Of a stretch of DNA of 64,000 bases, positions 52,701-64,000 are shown piece by piece. The DNA is from Rotaria socialis (lineage: Eukaryota > Rotifera > Eurotatoria > Philodinida > Philodinidae). The notes beneath the pieces were generated by a model. That model ran no database searches. It was not told the origin of the DNA and was given only the letters and a program-made list of their open reading frames with translations. Made by a program: the position numbers and the translations under genes. The stretch is from NCBI GenBank assembly GCA_905331475.1, contig CAJNYU010001570.1, positions 248,001 to 312,000 of the forward strand, read 5' to 3'. The first letter of the stretch is position 1, and the number at the start of each line of letters is the position of its first letter.

Positions 52701-55700
52701 AAACAAAGGCAGACACAAATCATTATTAGAATAGAAAAACACATGAACTCAATATTAAATGCCATATTTTCTGGTGATTCAGTAAAACTTACAATTCACA
52801 ACAAGACAATGTAGTCTGATGTGTAATGTGGTAGCTGAGACAAGACGAACGCAGAGCTAGTGATTTACAGGAGAAAAATAGTGTATCATGCAATATTTGC
52901 AATATTAATAGTGTGTTGTGTGAATTAATATCGGAAGAAAGAAAGAGAGGTTATCACATTCCGTACAATCTCGATTAAATGCATCTTTCAATTAGGATTC
53001 CTTAAATTGAACAATGGCTACAATTGAATGTGACCTAGAAAGACTTTAAAATCTTTTTTAAAAACAATAATTTTCATCGACATGTACATATCAGAAAAAA
53101 TAAGTGAGTCATTCAGTGCATCGTATATCATAAGTTGATGACAGATTTCTGGCAACCAGTCATCAATAATATGATTTCAGTAGCAGATTTACCAGTAGAG
53201 GTATATGACAATTGGCTTAGCTGTCATCACTAATGCTAATAGTTTTTTTTAAAATAACTTGTTTGTTATCACTTGAACAGAAAAAAGAACATTCCATAGT
53301 AATCGAGTTATCGAAACAATTGCATCCGAAGGTTTATATTTTGATCTAATATTTTATAATTTTGATTTTCATCCTTGTCTCATTGACACATTTTTCGATC
53401 ACTGTCAAGCCTGTACCTTCGTTTAGATCTATGACCGTTTACATATGACTTGATTGTTTAGTTGTTTTGCCACCTAAATAATAAAAACTAACATTCAATA
53501 TATTCTTTACATAACTGATATTCTTCATTTATCCTTATGATTAATCTAAATGATTAATACTCGTTAGGGTATTATGAGTCATAACACATCTTAGTAACCA
53601 TAAAATTATAGTAATTTCCTTCAAGGAAATAAAATCGTAGATTTTACTTTTCATGTTTTCATTTTGTGTTCAACTTAGATTTAAAATAGAATAAATATAA
53701 TATGTGTCATCTTGACTGTAACTATTTATATTAAATAAGAAAGAATACTAATTTAAACATATTGTTTACTTATTGAAATTATCTCGAATGATGTCTTCTT
53801 TTTGTCATCAATATAGTTTGTATACGTGTTGTATATTTCATCGATTATCATTATCAGTAGTTACAGCAATCACTTTTTTTTTGTTTAATTTACCTTGGCG
53901 TTATCGTAATTTATTCTTGTTTGTTTTTCCCCTCACCCCTTACTCATTAACAAGCGTCACTCTAATAGAAATAGAAATTACATACGTACGAACGAAAAAA
54001 CCGAAAAAAACCACATTTCGTACACCCTATTAATACAATAATCGATCGATTGACGGTGTCTGTTTCCTGTATTCAATCAGTGGATTTTTCTTCTCGTTTT
54101 GGTTCAATACATAAATGATTGCTACTCAACAATTATATGAAGATTCTATAAATAAAATATTTTTATTTGATTTCAATGAAACTATTGAAGAAAAGCTACA
54201 TAAATATGAACAACCAAATCTTTGTCGATACCATCGTGAGAAACATCAACATCATCGTTATGAAAAAATTCGTAAAATTAAATCGAACAATAATATCTAT
54301 AAAAAGTATGTCGGTAAGAAAGTCTACTCATAAACATAATAACAAGGATTTTGTTTCACCTTCAGCCACACAGCAGGAATATGACAATATTACTCTTTAT
54401 GTCTATTTTATTTCTATAACTTGTTGTATTTTGTCTGTCTATATTGTAAAAAAACGTAATTCTTCAGAACGACACTATGAGTTAGCATTCTATGCGCCTT
54501 TGTGCACATGTAGAAAAAAGACGTTAATTCTTATTCCATACTGTAAATATGGAGACAATAAACAACAACAACAACAGCAACAACGACAGCAATAACGTAA
54601 TTGACTTATGTTCGTCATAGACTGTAGAATATTCTTCTTTTTTTCTTTTCCAGAGTAATACTCAGAAATAAATACAATATGATGTAGGCGTACAAGAGAA
54701 CATAGACGATAACACTTTTCTTCTTTATTGTACGTGTATCCTAGACATCCGCAGTCTTCTAGCTGACGCCAGCGCGTGTGTGTGCTGTGTATATCCCCTG
54801 CTTGGCACAGGCATAATTACTTTGAAAATATCTCTATCCTTTTCTTTCTTTCCTATATCTATTTATATGTGTGTGTATGTGTGCATATTCTATAGATGAG
54901 AGGAAGACGAAGAAAAGAATACAACATATGAGAAAATCGATCATGTACATAATACCGATGCTTTGTGCATATATAGAGAAACAGAAGCGAAGGAACGGGA
55001 AAAAAACAACAACAACAATAATAATAATAACTGAGCAAGTTTTCTGAAAATCAACACTTTTTCTTTTTCTTTCTTTTTCATTAGGATACAGCAAGGAGGA
55101 GGCGTCGTCTTTTTCTTCGTCTTCTATCCATCTATACATATCTCTTGCGTATTTTTTTCTCTCAGTCCAGTACTCATTCTTATCTAATCATCAGAAAAAA
55201 ACGAGCAAAGAGCGTCTTTGCCTTTTCTTTCCCTTCGACTAACACATACATATATATCCTAATGTTATAAGACAAGCAGAAAATGACAAGCAATATTAGT
55301 TCAAGCACAACAAGTCACACATATCGACTTCGACCCATGCCAATAAATAATAATTCAAATTCAAGTGGACAATCATCACTAAATACACCTATGAATCATA
55401 ATAGTACTAGCTCATCATATTATGGATCTGCAGCACCTATAGTTGCTTCTCCAACATGGAGTTATTCATCGCCAAGTCAACTAGCACGAAAATACGCTAA
55501 TATAGCCCCAATTTGGTGTCATATAACGAAGCCAAGACAATTAAAAAAAAAGTTTGCATCAACATTTCATCAAGCTCAATCATTAGTGAGTTTCTATAAT
55601 GAAGATCGAGCACCAAGCGAACGACGTGGTTCACTTAATCAGACACAACAACAAAATCAAACTCAATCACAACAGCAACAGCAACAGCAAACACCAACTG

Positions 55701-58700
55701 TACATAATACAAGTTCAAATCCACAATATCATCATAATGAATCAAATAGCTATCGTCAACAATATACTCCACATTATGTTTCTCATGATACAGCAGAACC
55801 GTCGACAATAACTTCATCATCACGTGCAAAAAAGAAATACACCGGTGGAGCTTTGACAATGCATATATCTTCATCACGTTTACAATCACCACCGGCACCA
55901 CCCTTATCATCGATAGCAGCTGAAGAAAAATTTTCTAATCCAAGCGAACGTAAAGCTCGTATTGATCAATTAAAAGATCTTGTTTTTAATTCACGCGTCA
56001 AAGATACCATGATTGGACGAACTGATTCAAAAAATCGTTCAACTACTAATCTACAAAAAGCTAATTCATATAAACGCATTGATCAAATAACAAATCCAAA
56101 TGATGATTATCAATCAGCAATCGTTCCACCCACAACACCAATACGTAAAGATTCACATTATTATCATTATCATTTACCAACAAGTACAATATCATCAACG
56201 ATGAATGAAAATCTAAATCGACCTATTGTACCACCTCCACCTTCAACATCATCAGCAGCCACACATTCAACATACAATTATGATTATTTACGTGCAAAAT
56301 CAAAAGAATATACACGACCAACGTACCATGAACCGAATTATATAACAAATACAATACATACAACGGAAATACCATCATCGACATCGTCATCACAAATTGC
56401 ATCTAATAGTTCGGCTTATGTTGGTTCAACAATAGCAAATCCTTTGAATGCATATCGTACCTTTGATGATCATAGTTATATTGGTAAACCAACAACAGTG
56501 GCAGATAAAAATTCATCATATACAGCAATAACTTCATTTCCCAGCTATCAAACGCCTGGTTCGTCTAAACGACGTATTAAAAAATATCTACTTGCTAAAG
56601 GTAGTTCGAGTGCCGGCCTTTCACATAAAACAGAGCCTATTATTTCTAATTTGGAAAATTTATCACTACTTGAAGAAGATAAAACTACTAATGGAGATGA
56701 TGATTCAAGTGTTATTATTGCTAATACTCATGCAAAAACACCACCACCTCCAGTACTTTCAGTTCCACTTAATCAAAAATCTGCAAATTCAACTATTATT
56801 TCATTACCTCAAGCAACTCCACCAATTCCAACACTTAGTCCAGCATCATCACCACCACCTGTACCAACCAGTAGTACTATTGTTGAATCAGTTGTTTTTT
56901 CTACACCTAATGGTCAATTATCACCTAGTCCACCGAACAATTATATTAATACTAAAATTCCTCCTGTTATTGTTGTACCTCTATCTGCTTCATTGACTTC
57001 ACTTAACAAACAACAACAACAATCATTATTATCAACAACAAATTCTCTTCTTGATTTTGTTGCACCACCACACGGTGGAAAAGAACAATCTCCATCGCGA
57101 TCAATCGTACCACTAATAGCTGAGGATGGGTGGGAATTTCGTATTTGCGTGTTTGCCTTTGTGCCTTTTGAGAACAGAAAAAAGATGATTGCTGTGCTAC
57201 TGCGCATGTTTGAGATAGAATATTCTTTATATTTTTTCATTTCATTTTATTTGCATGTATGAACCTAATTTTGCATGTGTTTGCAGTTCTTCAACAGCAC
57301 CTCGTAATAATTTACATACTAGTTCATCAATTGAACGTCATCGTAGGCGACGGCACAATCGACATGACTCTTCAGAAAATCGCCGTGGTGGAAATGGCGG
57401 TGGTGGCGGTACAACTGCTCGTGCTGAAAGTATCACAAGTACATCATCAGCATCCAAACGACATAAGAAAACGAACAATGACACAAATAATCATACAAAT
57501 AATAATTATCGTCATCATCATAAACGGTCAACCTCAACACCAAATCAAAAGGTAAACTTTTCTGTTTGCATTTACTGTTTTTTAATTAGATTCATATATA
57601 TATGTGTGTGAGTGCGCCATATTTGTATTCTTAAATACTTAGCAGCTAACAAACGGAGGTTAATGGCACCTTGATGTGTCGTGCTAAAGGTCTATGCTTG
57701 CGTATATAAGTATGCATTTACAAAGAAATAAAAAAGAAAGAAAGGAAATTGACCCCACCATCTTTTTTGTGCATGTTCCTTATGCAATAAACTACAAGTT
57801 GCAGAATAACATCCATTCAAACACATGCACACATAGACTGAAATGTAAAATAGTCAATGGGCGATTTAATCTATCTTCCATCGTTTTTTTTCTCTTTCTA
57901 TTCGAACATTCTCATATTTTAAATTGTCTGGTGAACAAAAGAATAGTCATAGTGGTATTGCTTGTAGAACTAGTCCATAGTCTTAACATTCTTGAAATGT
58001 GAAAAGAACACGAAGAAAAAAAAAGAAAAAGAAAGAAGAGAAGCTGCGTTTAGTGATGCCCTTTCTGCCGCCCAGATGATCAGTTCGCAAAAAAAAAAGA
58101 AAAGATGGTGAACATTCATCGTGTACTTATACTAGCGCATTGTGTGTGGTTGAACTCTAATGGACAAATGATAAAGAGGAACGAGACATAGAAAGAAGAG
58201 AAGAAAAAAAATAGAAATAAAGAAATAGAGGGAGAGAGTGTGAACACATCTATATGTTGATGTAGAAGTGGTCACTTGGTCAATTTGATTAATAATTTTC
58301 GAGCAAGCGAACTGACGACGACCTTCGTCTAAAGCTTTTGCTGGCGGAAGAAATAAGAGGAAAGACAAAGATTGTTATTCGTTCATACTCACACACACAC
58401 ATACATACATATACTCACTCCATATCCATATCGGTGAAGCAACGTACGATATATATACATACAGAAGCACACATTCATCTGTTATATTCATTCTACTCAA
58501 ATCGATATTTTACACTCGTATACTTCAATGTATTCTCGGGATTCATGAAGGTAATACTTCAGAGAAGAAAAAAAACCTCACAAATTTTTTTTCATAACAA
58601 CCATGATTTAACTCGATAAGAAGAAAAAAAAACAAAAGTCCTTTTATCAATATGCGACTTATTCAATTCAATAGTGGTCTTCGTGTAGTATTAAGAGACG

Positions 58701-61700
58701 TCCAACAAGAACAAACAGAGCCATCACAAAGATATTATCTTGTATCACCACCATTATCACAACCACAATCTGTACATTATTCATCGAATTCTTCTATAGC
58801 TACAACAAGTTCATCGATTAAATCGAATACTTCTACTGGTACTAATCATGAATACTATAGTTACCGAAAGCATGTGCCATCATCGCATTCAACAATTTAT
58901 TCTCAATGTAATCAAGTAAAAACACCTCCTGTCGTTAATGCAATACAATCGTCAACGATAATCGTTGAGGTAGGGAATATCTAACAAAACATGATGGGCA
59001 ACAAAAACAACACGTACACTTCCTAAGCTGTCTATTGTGTGTGTGTGTGTGCTTGTGTCATATTTATTCATAGGACCAGCACGTGTAAGAGATATTTGAC
59101 CTTCCCGTTTATTTGGTCTACATTAAAATCCATTGAAGCGCTTCATGATTATAAAAGTACATCGATTTTTACATATACAACTTGTATATATTGACTTCAT
59201 TGCGTTTATTTTTTTCATTTTATCATTAGTAAAATAAGATAATGTGATGATCGAATATTTTTTTGTCCTGCTGAGAAACAGTGAGTGAAAGTATAAGTGT
59301 GCATATATTCAATATAAAAAGTATAATGTTTTGTTTCTAAACATGATTATTATACATTTCAATAGAGTCGACGCGACAAAAGTGATTCGGGCCATGTCAA
59401 TATTCGTGATGACGACGAAGGCCACTTGATTTATGTTCCAGGTAAAGATGGTCATATTATTAGTATGAATTTCAATAAAATTATTTAAATTTTTCTTTTA
59501 TTCGTTTTTCTTCAGGTGATCTTCTGCATCGTCAATGTAAGTTCGGTTTTCGTCTTAATAAGAAGAAAATTTTCTAGGTCACATATATTTCATCATTTGA
59601 TGTTGATCACTAGTTCATATGTTCAAATATATATATTCATTTTGTTAGCTTTGTCTTATCAACTTCGTGAGAATTTGACAATATCAATAACACTTAGTGT
59701 CCAATAATAATCTAATATCGTTCTAAATATCTATTAATGAAAAACAAACAAAAAGAAAAATCGAAATATAGATGTATTGATCAGTGAAGAAATTTCGTTT
59801 CAGTTTTCATTTCAACTTGCCGAATGAACGACTAGTGAGAATACCTGAAAGACGATAATTATAGTTGACAGATTACTTACTTGCTTTTTAAAAGATATAA
59901 TCTTTTATGATAGATGAATATATATATTTATTGATTATTTGAAGCAGGAAATAGATATCTCTTGAGAAGATTCCGTTTGTCTTATGTTGCATTCAATTAT
60001 GTATTCAATAAAGGTTAATCGTATTTATAAATATCAGTCAGAAATTCGAAGTCTTCAGTATCCAATATCAAATCTATACTACTACGATATGTAATAAGAA
60101 AAGTTTTTTTTGTGATAAAGTTGATATTTTGGAGTTGCAGCCAACGCCATTGCTAGTATAATGAGTGAAACTTATGATAATCAATCATCATTTAATATTT
60201 AAATCAAAACGATACTACTATTGAAATTTGAGATTTTTCTTTTTTGAATATTATTGTATTATGTTTATCTCAGATGAAATTCGTCGAACACTCGGTGAAG
60301 GTACATTTGGCAAAGTCGTCGAAGTTCGAGACCTACGAGGGTATGAAATAATATTTTTTCATTTTTATTTCTTTTTAATAATAATATTTTTAACTGTTAG
60401 TGATGGTAATGCACGTTTAGCATTGAAAATAATAAAAAATGTTGATAAATATCGTGAAGCGGCCCGGTTAGAAATTAATGTACTGAAAACAATCAAAGAA
60501 AAAGATCCCGATTGTGTTAAGTAAGATAATTGTAGAAGAAATTTAGTTCGTTTTAAATATTTTTATTTCATTTCTTTTCTTTTTAGTTTATGTGTTTCAT
60601 TGCTTGATTCATTTGATTACTATGGTCATATGTGTATTGCTTTTGATATGCTAGGTTTAAGTGTCTTTGATTTTTTAAAAGAAAATAATTATATTCCATA
60701 TCCAATCGATCAAGTTCGTCATATTTCATACCAATTATGTCTTGCAGTCAAATGTAAAAATTTCTGTTTTTAATTATGGTTATTCATTCTAAAATCTTTT
60801 TTTTCATAGTTCTTCATGATATTTCTTTGACACATACAGATTTAAAAGTGAGAAATTTACTAAGAAAAAAAAATAAACTAGACAACGTTTATTGCTTTAT
60901 TTTTAGCCTGAAAATATTCTTTTTGTCAATTCGGATTATAATGTCGTTTACAATCATCGAAAAGTATGTAAAATTAGTTGAAAACGCATTCGCAAACTTC
61001 AGCCAACATTAACATATAAAAACAGTTAGTGATGCGAAAGTTTTTGGGAAAATTTCGCACGTTATTGTACCACGTCCTCGATTTCTGAACCAAGGAAACG
61101 TTTTTGTTATTAGAACGTATACTCCGTGAGCTTAAAAAAAATCACCAGTAGTCGTACTCTATAATTGCTCATATAGTTCAAAACAAAACCTGGTAGTAAA
61201 TAAAAACTTACATTGTTCGATGATGAAGTTCTTCTTGCCAAGTGCGTTCTACAAAAAAGATGTCTGTTATGAAATTTTTTATTCGAGCATGGTTCTTTCT
61301 AATCAAAAAATAAAAGCAAAGATCGATTCTTTTGGTTACTGCAAAACTTCTCTGAATTTCTTTAATTTCATTCGACATATAACTAGAAAGAAGAACGTTC
61401 TTTACGCTCTGTCATTGGGAGTTTTGATGAATCATATGTGTTTTCCATAAGATAAAACGCTTAGTTTTAACCAATCAGGATCCTATTTGAGACAAATTTT
61501 TCTGATGATTCTAAATACGTTATTACTCTCATTTGAAACCTAAACTGTAATAGTCACATTAATCAAATTTAGACTAGTATTCATTCTGTTTATCTAGTAT
61601 ATTTGAAAATTATATTTTCTGAATTATGTTTTTAGTAGAAAGTATCAATAATATTTCCTCATAGTCATACGATTAGGACTACGACAGCTCCAGCTCACGA

Positions 61701-63151
61701 ACCCGGTTCAAACGAACCGATGAACTGTTCGAACAGTTCTTTCGAACTGAGCTGAACTGTTTGAACAGTTCTTTCGAACTGAGCTGAACTGTTTGAACAG
61801 TTCTTTCGAACTGAGCTGAACTGTTTGAACAGTTCAGTTCAGCTCACGAGAACTGTTCGAACAGCTCTTTGGAACTGAACCGAACTGTTCAAACAGTTCA
61901 GTTCAGCTCACCAGAACTATTCAAACAGTTCTTTGGAACTGAACTGAACTTTTCGAACAGTTCAGCTCAGCTCAAGAGAACTGCCAAGAGCTATCCTATA
62001 GGCTATAGGGTACCTTTTGGACTAGGACTACGACAGCTCTGGCGAGCTGAACTGAACTGTTCAAACAGTTCAGCTCAGTTCGAGAGAGCTGTTTGAACAG
62101 TTCACCAGTTCGGAACTGTTATAGTCCTACATACGATACATAGAATCAACAATAGTTCAGATAGATATCAAGGTTGGTTGCATTGAAGACATCTTAATTG
62201 TCTGAAGTTTTTCAATAAAATTTTCTTATGTTTCACGGAAAAAACAACAACGACAATTGCCAATGTAACTTAAGATCATATGTTCATTATGAAGAAAAAA
62301 TGTTGCTGAAATTTCGAATTTTTCTCGATTTTGAACCAAGAAATTGGATTTAAATTGAAATCTATTTATTTGTATTTATAGAGACGAGATGAACGTATTG
62401 TATGTCGCACAGATATAAAAGTAATTGATTTTGGTTCTGCAACATTCGATTGGGAACATCACTCAACAATTGTTTCAACTCGACATTATCGTGCACCAGA
62501 AGTTATACTTGAATTGGGATGGTCTCAACCTTGTGATGTTTGGAGCGTCGGTTGTATTTTATTTGAACTCTATCTTGGTTTTACTCTCTTTCAAGTATCG
62601 TATAAATTGATCCATAAGCTTTCTAAATGATCATTTTTTTTGTTTTTTTTCTATAGACTCATGATAATAAAGAACATTTAGCGATGATGGAACGCATACT
62701 CGGTCCTATTCCATATCGAATGGCAAAACAGTCAAAGTAAATAAAGCTAAAATAGCAATGTTAACATATTAAAAACGTTACATAAATCTGTTTTTTTCCT
62801 TTAGAAAAACGAAATATTTCTACCATGGCCGATTGGACTGGGATGAACGTAGTTCAGCTGGTCGTTATGTTCGAGACAATTGTAAACCGTTAAGAGTAAG
62901 ATAAACAGATTTCTTTGTTTTATTCAAAAACTAACAATTTCTTATTTATTTATCCATTCAAGCGTTATATGATGAGTGACGAAGCAGATCATCAGCAGTT
63001 ATTTGAATTGATTGAAAAAATGCTCGAATACGATCCAAAACGACGAATAACATTGATTGATGCTCTTCGACATCCTTTTTTCGAACGTCTTCTGCCTGAA
63101 CAACGTATTAATGATGTTCTTTCAAACGCAAATGCATCTGCTAGTTCTTGA
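49741..63151 (+). CDS. CLK: CLK / LAMMER dual-specificity kinase with alternative first exons
   Basis: CDC2-like kinase that phosphorylates SR splicing factors in the nucleus. Isoform A: 49741-50075, 57287-57551, 59366-59441, 59516-59536 (21-bp microexon), 60274-60340, 60401-60520, 60587-60753, 60810-60847, 60907-60963, 62382-62594, 62657-62736, 62805-62895, 62963-63151; 572 aa. The N-terminus is Arg/Ser-rich ([22 protein letters not shown]), as in animal CLKs. [13 protein letters not shown] leads into the kinase domain: glycine loop [11 protein letters not shown], lysine in [10 protein letters not shown], catalytic [29 protein letters not shown], the name-giving [12 protein letters not shown], and SSAGRYV. 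All catalytic residues are intact. Three other first exons (54115, 55283, 58652) are listed separately. The 1.4-kb intron 60964-62381 carries a transposable element. Joining the first exon to 57287 is inferred from phase. Confidence 0.9.
51918..52538. mobile_element. Nested inverted-repeat element in the first CLK intron
   Basis: A 621-bp element. The ends read inward ATTGCGGGCAAAAATTAAG on both sides, the first 66 bp match with two mismatches, and weaker similarity continues to about 107 bp. Each arm is itself an inverted repeat: TGACCGCAGTTTGGAA and later TTCCAAACTGCGGTCA at the left, with the same pair at the right, so four copies of the core word alternate in orientation. Flanking TA dinucleotides (51916-51917, 52539-52540) and a shared GCTACG (51907-51912, 52545-52550) are candidate target duplications; neither is decisive. 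The centre carries a possible FLYWCH-type coding remnant on the minus strand. Confidence 0.8.
52220..52375 (-). pseudogene. Possible FLYWCH zinc-finger fragment inside the nested element
   Basis: A 51-codon open frame on the minus strand inside the element 51918-52538. It contains [23 protein letters not shown], quoted in two parts: [15 protein letters not shown] and YKNYLYRV. This resembles the opening half of FLYWCH zinc fingers (F-x-x-S, GxxLLLxxxYLYR). The expected W-x-C and later Cys/His ligands are missing because the frame stops. FLYWCH modules commonly accompany Mutator-like transposases, which would fit a decayed passenger gene. Short and low-scoring by eye, so chance resemblance is possible. 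Confidence 0.35.
54115..54305 (+). CDS. Alternative first coding exon of the CLK gene (isoform C)
   Basis: An ATG-initiated open stretch encoding [20 protein letters not shown] and a basic His/Arg/Lys-rich tail ([18 protein letters not shown]). It ends at a GTATGT donor in phase 2. The exon at 57287 begins in exactly that phase, giving a 524-aa kinase isoform. Splicing to the nearer exon 55283 would hit a stop at once, which supports the skip to 57287. Unrelated in sequence to the other first exons. Predicted only from frame and splice signals. Confidence 0.5.
55283..57129 (+). CDS. Long alternative first coding exon of the CLK gene (isoform B)
   Basis: An 1847-bp open exon starting three bases after a GACAAGCAG acceptor. 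It encodes about 615 residues of Ser/Thr/Pro/Gln-rich, largely disordered sequence, with Tyr-rich and Arg/Lys patches ([38 protein letters not shown]) and proline runs ([17 protein letters not shown]) that look like SH3/WW ligands. It ends EDG at GG-GTGGGA in phase 2, matching exon 57287, and would make a 1076-aa kinase. The reading frame continues past the donor into non-coding-looking sequence to 57262. It might instead be an independent gene, but no stop or poly(A) structure precedes the donor and the phase fits. Upstream non-coding exons are likely. Confidence 0.65.
58652..58969 (+). CDS. Short alternative first coding exon of the CLK gene (isoform D)
   Basis: Begins ATG CGA CTT ([20 protein letters not shown]), encodes 106 residues rich in Ser, Gln and Tyr ([17 protein letters not shown]), and ends [12 protein letters not shown] at a GAG-GTAGGG donor in phase 0. 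The exon at 59366 starts in phase 0, giving a 478-aa isoform lacking the upstream RS and His-rich parts but keeping the [11 protein letters not shown] leader and the complete kinase domain. CT/CA-rich sequence and a putative promoter lie upstream (58380-58480). Confidence 0.6.
61674..62129. mobile_element. hAT-like non-autonomous element made of GAACTGTT words
   Basis: A 456-bp insert in the CLK intron, flanked by perfect 8-bp duplications CATACGAT (61666-61673 and 62130-62137). Inverted ends are TAGGACTACGACAGCTCC and, inward from the right, TAGGACTATAACAGTTCC. The body consists of the palindromic words GAACTGTTCGAACAGTTC and AGCTGAACTG in both orientations, including a 32-bp unit repeated exactly three times in tandem (61731-61826). 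TAGGACTACGACAGCTC also recurs internally near 62026, so one element may have nested or duplicated within another. No transposase. The 8-bp duplication and TAG ends point to hAT. The 76-residue open frame across it is a by-product. Confidence 0.88.
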
Positions 63152-63566
63152 TAAAGTTTACTTTGTGATATATTCTAACATATATCATCATTATATATTT
63201 GTGAGAAAACTCGAGAAAAAACACCATAGTCGATTCTAATTGTCTTTTTTTTTCTCGCTCACACATTTTCTCTATATCTTGTGCATGTTTTCTTTTTCTT
63301 TTTCTATGTTGTATTACTTCTTCTACACTGTACTACTATGATAATGCATAAAAGACATAAAAAATAGACGGAACAATTGTTTTTCTTTTCTTTTCTTGTT
63401 ATTTGTTTCATGTAATTCTCTTTCTTTTTTCTTTTGTCACTGTGTCCGTCTGGGCTAACAAAAATTAGTCAAGGAGGATAAGTAAAAACTAACAAGAAAC
63501 AAAATGTCTCCTATATTCATAAATGTACATATATATACATGACTTTTTACAGATTATTGAATAAGT
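63152..63566. other. Short intergenic region
   Basis: 3' flank of the CLK gene and promoter side of the next gene. T/C-rich, with no coding exon. Confidence 0.5.
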
Positions 63567-63973
63567 ATGGTTCGAATTGCTGTATTGGGCTGTGGAAATA
63601 TGGGCTTAAGAATTGCAGGTTCAGTCTTATGATTGACTTTTCTCGTTCTTGTTTCTAATACTTGCTTATTTTTCTTAGGCAATTTTGCCTATTTTGGTCA
63701 CATCGTAAAGATTTTTGATAGTGACTTGAAACAATTGGATACAGCATGTGAGCGCATACGTTACGATGAAGATCAATTATATCGTGATGGTCTTATTGAA
63801 GTGCCAAAGTTTTTAGTGAGTTTCATATATGATACATAAAGTTTTATTTATTTTTGTAATTAATCAGGGTCAAATATTATGTTTGAACCGACTTGAAGAT
63901 GCTGTGAAAGATGTTGAATTTATTTTTGAATGCATTATCGAAAATCTAGAACTAAAACAAACATTGCTTGAAA
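63567..63973 (+). CDS. 3-hydroxyacyl-CoA dehydrogenase / lambda-crystallin-like, 5' part
   Basis: NAD-dependent dehydrogenase of the HADH/CRYL1 group, cut by the window end. Exons 63567-63618, 63679-63815 and 63868-63973 are in frame; the last ends at a GTAAGA donor, so the gene continues beyond 64000. The N-terminal Rossmann motif is GCGNMGLRIAG, with the acidic NAD-ribose ligand in VKIFDSD, then LEDAVKDVEFIFECIIENLE, matching the family's adjacent-domain motif (A-V-x-x-A-x-x-I-x-E-x-x-x-E-x-x-x-x-K). The first glycine loop reads G-x-G-x-M-G as in HADH. There is no mitochondrial presequence, so a cytosolic CRYL1-type or bacterial-like enzyme is more likely than mitochondrial HADH. The C-terminal domain is outside the window. 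Confidence 0.85.
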
Positions 63974-64000
63974 GTAAGAATATATATTTGATGAGACTAA

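Noticed and set aside
54167-54595. 142-codon ORF overlapping the 54115 exon in another frame
   Set aside because: Its composition (Ile/Lys/Cys-rich, ending in a CAA repeat) looks random. The 54115 frame has better codon use and a phase-2 donor that fits the CLK gene.
61869-62096. 75-codon ORF rich in Asn, Ser, Gln and Phe
   Set aside because: It lies wholly inside the repeated GAACTGTT words of the transposable element.

Overview
The window is AT-rich nuclear DNA from an animal. Its coding exons are split by many introns, mostly 45-80 bp, and the gene families (Rictor, LAMMER kinase, astacin with TSP1/MAM/CUB, WSC-EGF membrane protein, lifeguard, Derlin-1) are metazoan or broadly eukaryotic. 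The tiny introns, the compact genes between short fold-back DNA elements, and the short-read style assembly gap fit a bdelloid rotifer (Rotaria/Adineta type). That placement is an inference, not something read directly. All exon structures below were built by hand from GT-AG sites and reading-frame continuity. Where I give a protein length, the summed exons were checked to be divisible by three.

Layout. 1-1173: non-coding, with a 98-G run and 10 N (assembly gap). 1174-2292 (+): small single-pass membrane protein. 2293-6723: gene-free, with one 262-bp inverted-repeat element. 22331 down to 6724 (-): four genes on the same strand with gaps of about 170-270 bp. In transcription order they are UQCRH (complex III hinge), ATP5F1D (ATP synthase delta), a microsomal epoxide hydrolase and a 29-exon Rictor. 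23663-27443 (+): lifeguard/TMBIM protein. 34656 down to 29683 (-): secreted-end WSC plus multi-EGF single-pass receptor-like protein. 36732 down to 36042 (-): very short INCENP-like protein. 37445-38583 (+): class III extradiol (LigB-type) dioxygenase-like protein. 39338-42682 (+): astacin-EGF-TSP1-MAM-CUB secreted protease. 44199-45379 (+): Gln/Ser/Thr-rich unknown. 48232-49322 (+): Derlin-1. 49741-63151 (+): CLK/LAMMER kinase with apparently four alternative first coding exons. 63567 to the window end (+): start of a 3-hydroxyacyl-CoA dehydrogenase/lambda-crystallin-like gene.

The most unusual content is a set of short non-autonomous elements whose bodies are built from repeated, mutually complementary words. 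Two lie in introns and carry perfect 8-bp target duplications (11840-12552 in Rictor, 61674-62129 in the CLK gene). One is intergenic with two perfect 70-bp arms (47474-47759). One lies in the CLK gene, has about 107-bp nested inverted arms and carries a possible FLYWCH zinc-finger remnant (51918-52538). Other points of interest are the phase-matched alternative first exons of the CLK gene, the miniature INCENP, and splice acceptors that directly abut start codons in the four-gene run, which may reflect spliced-leader trans-splicing.
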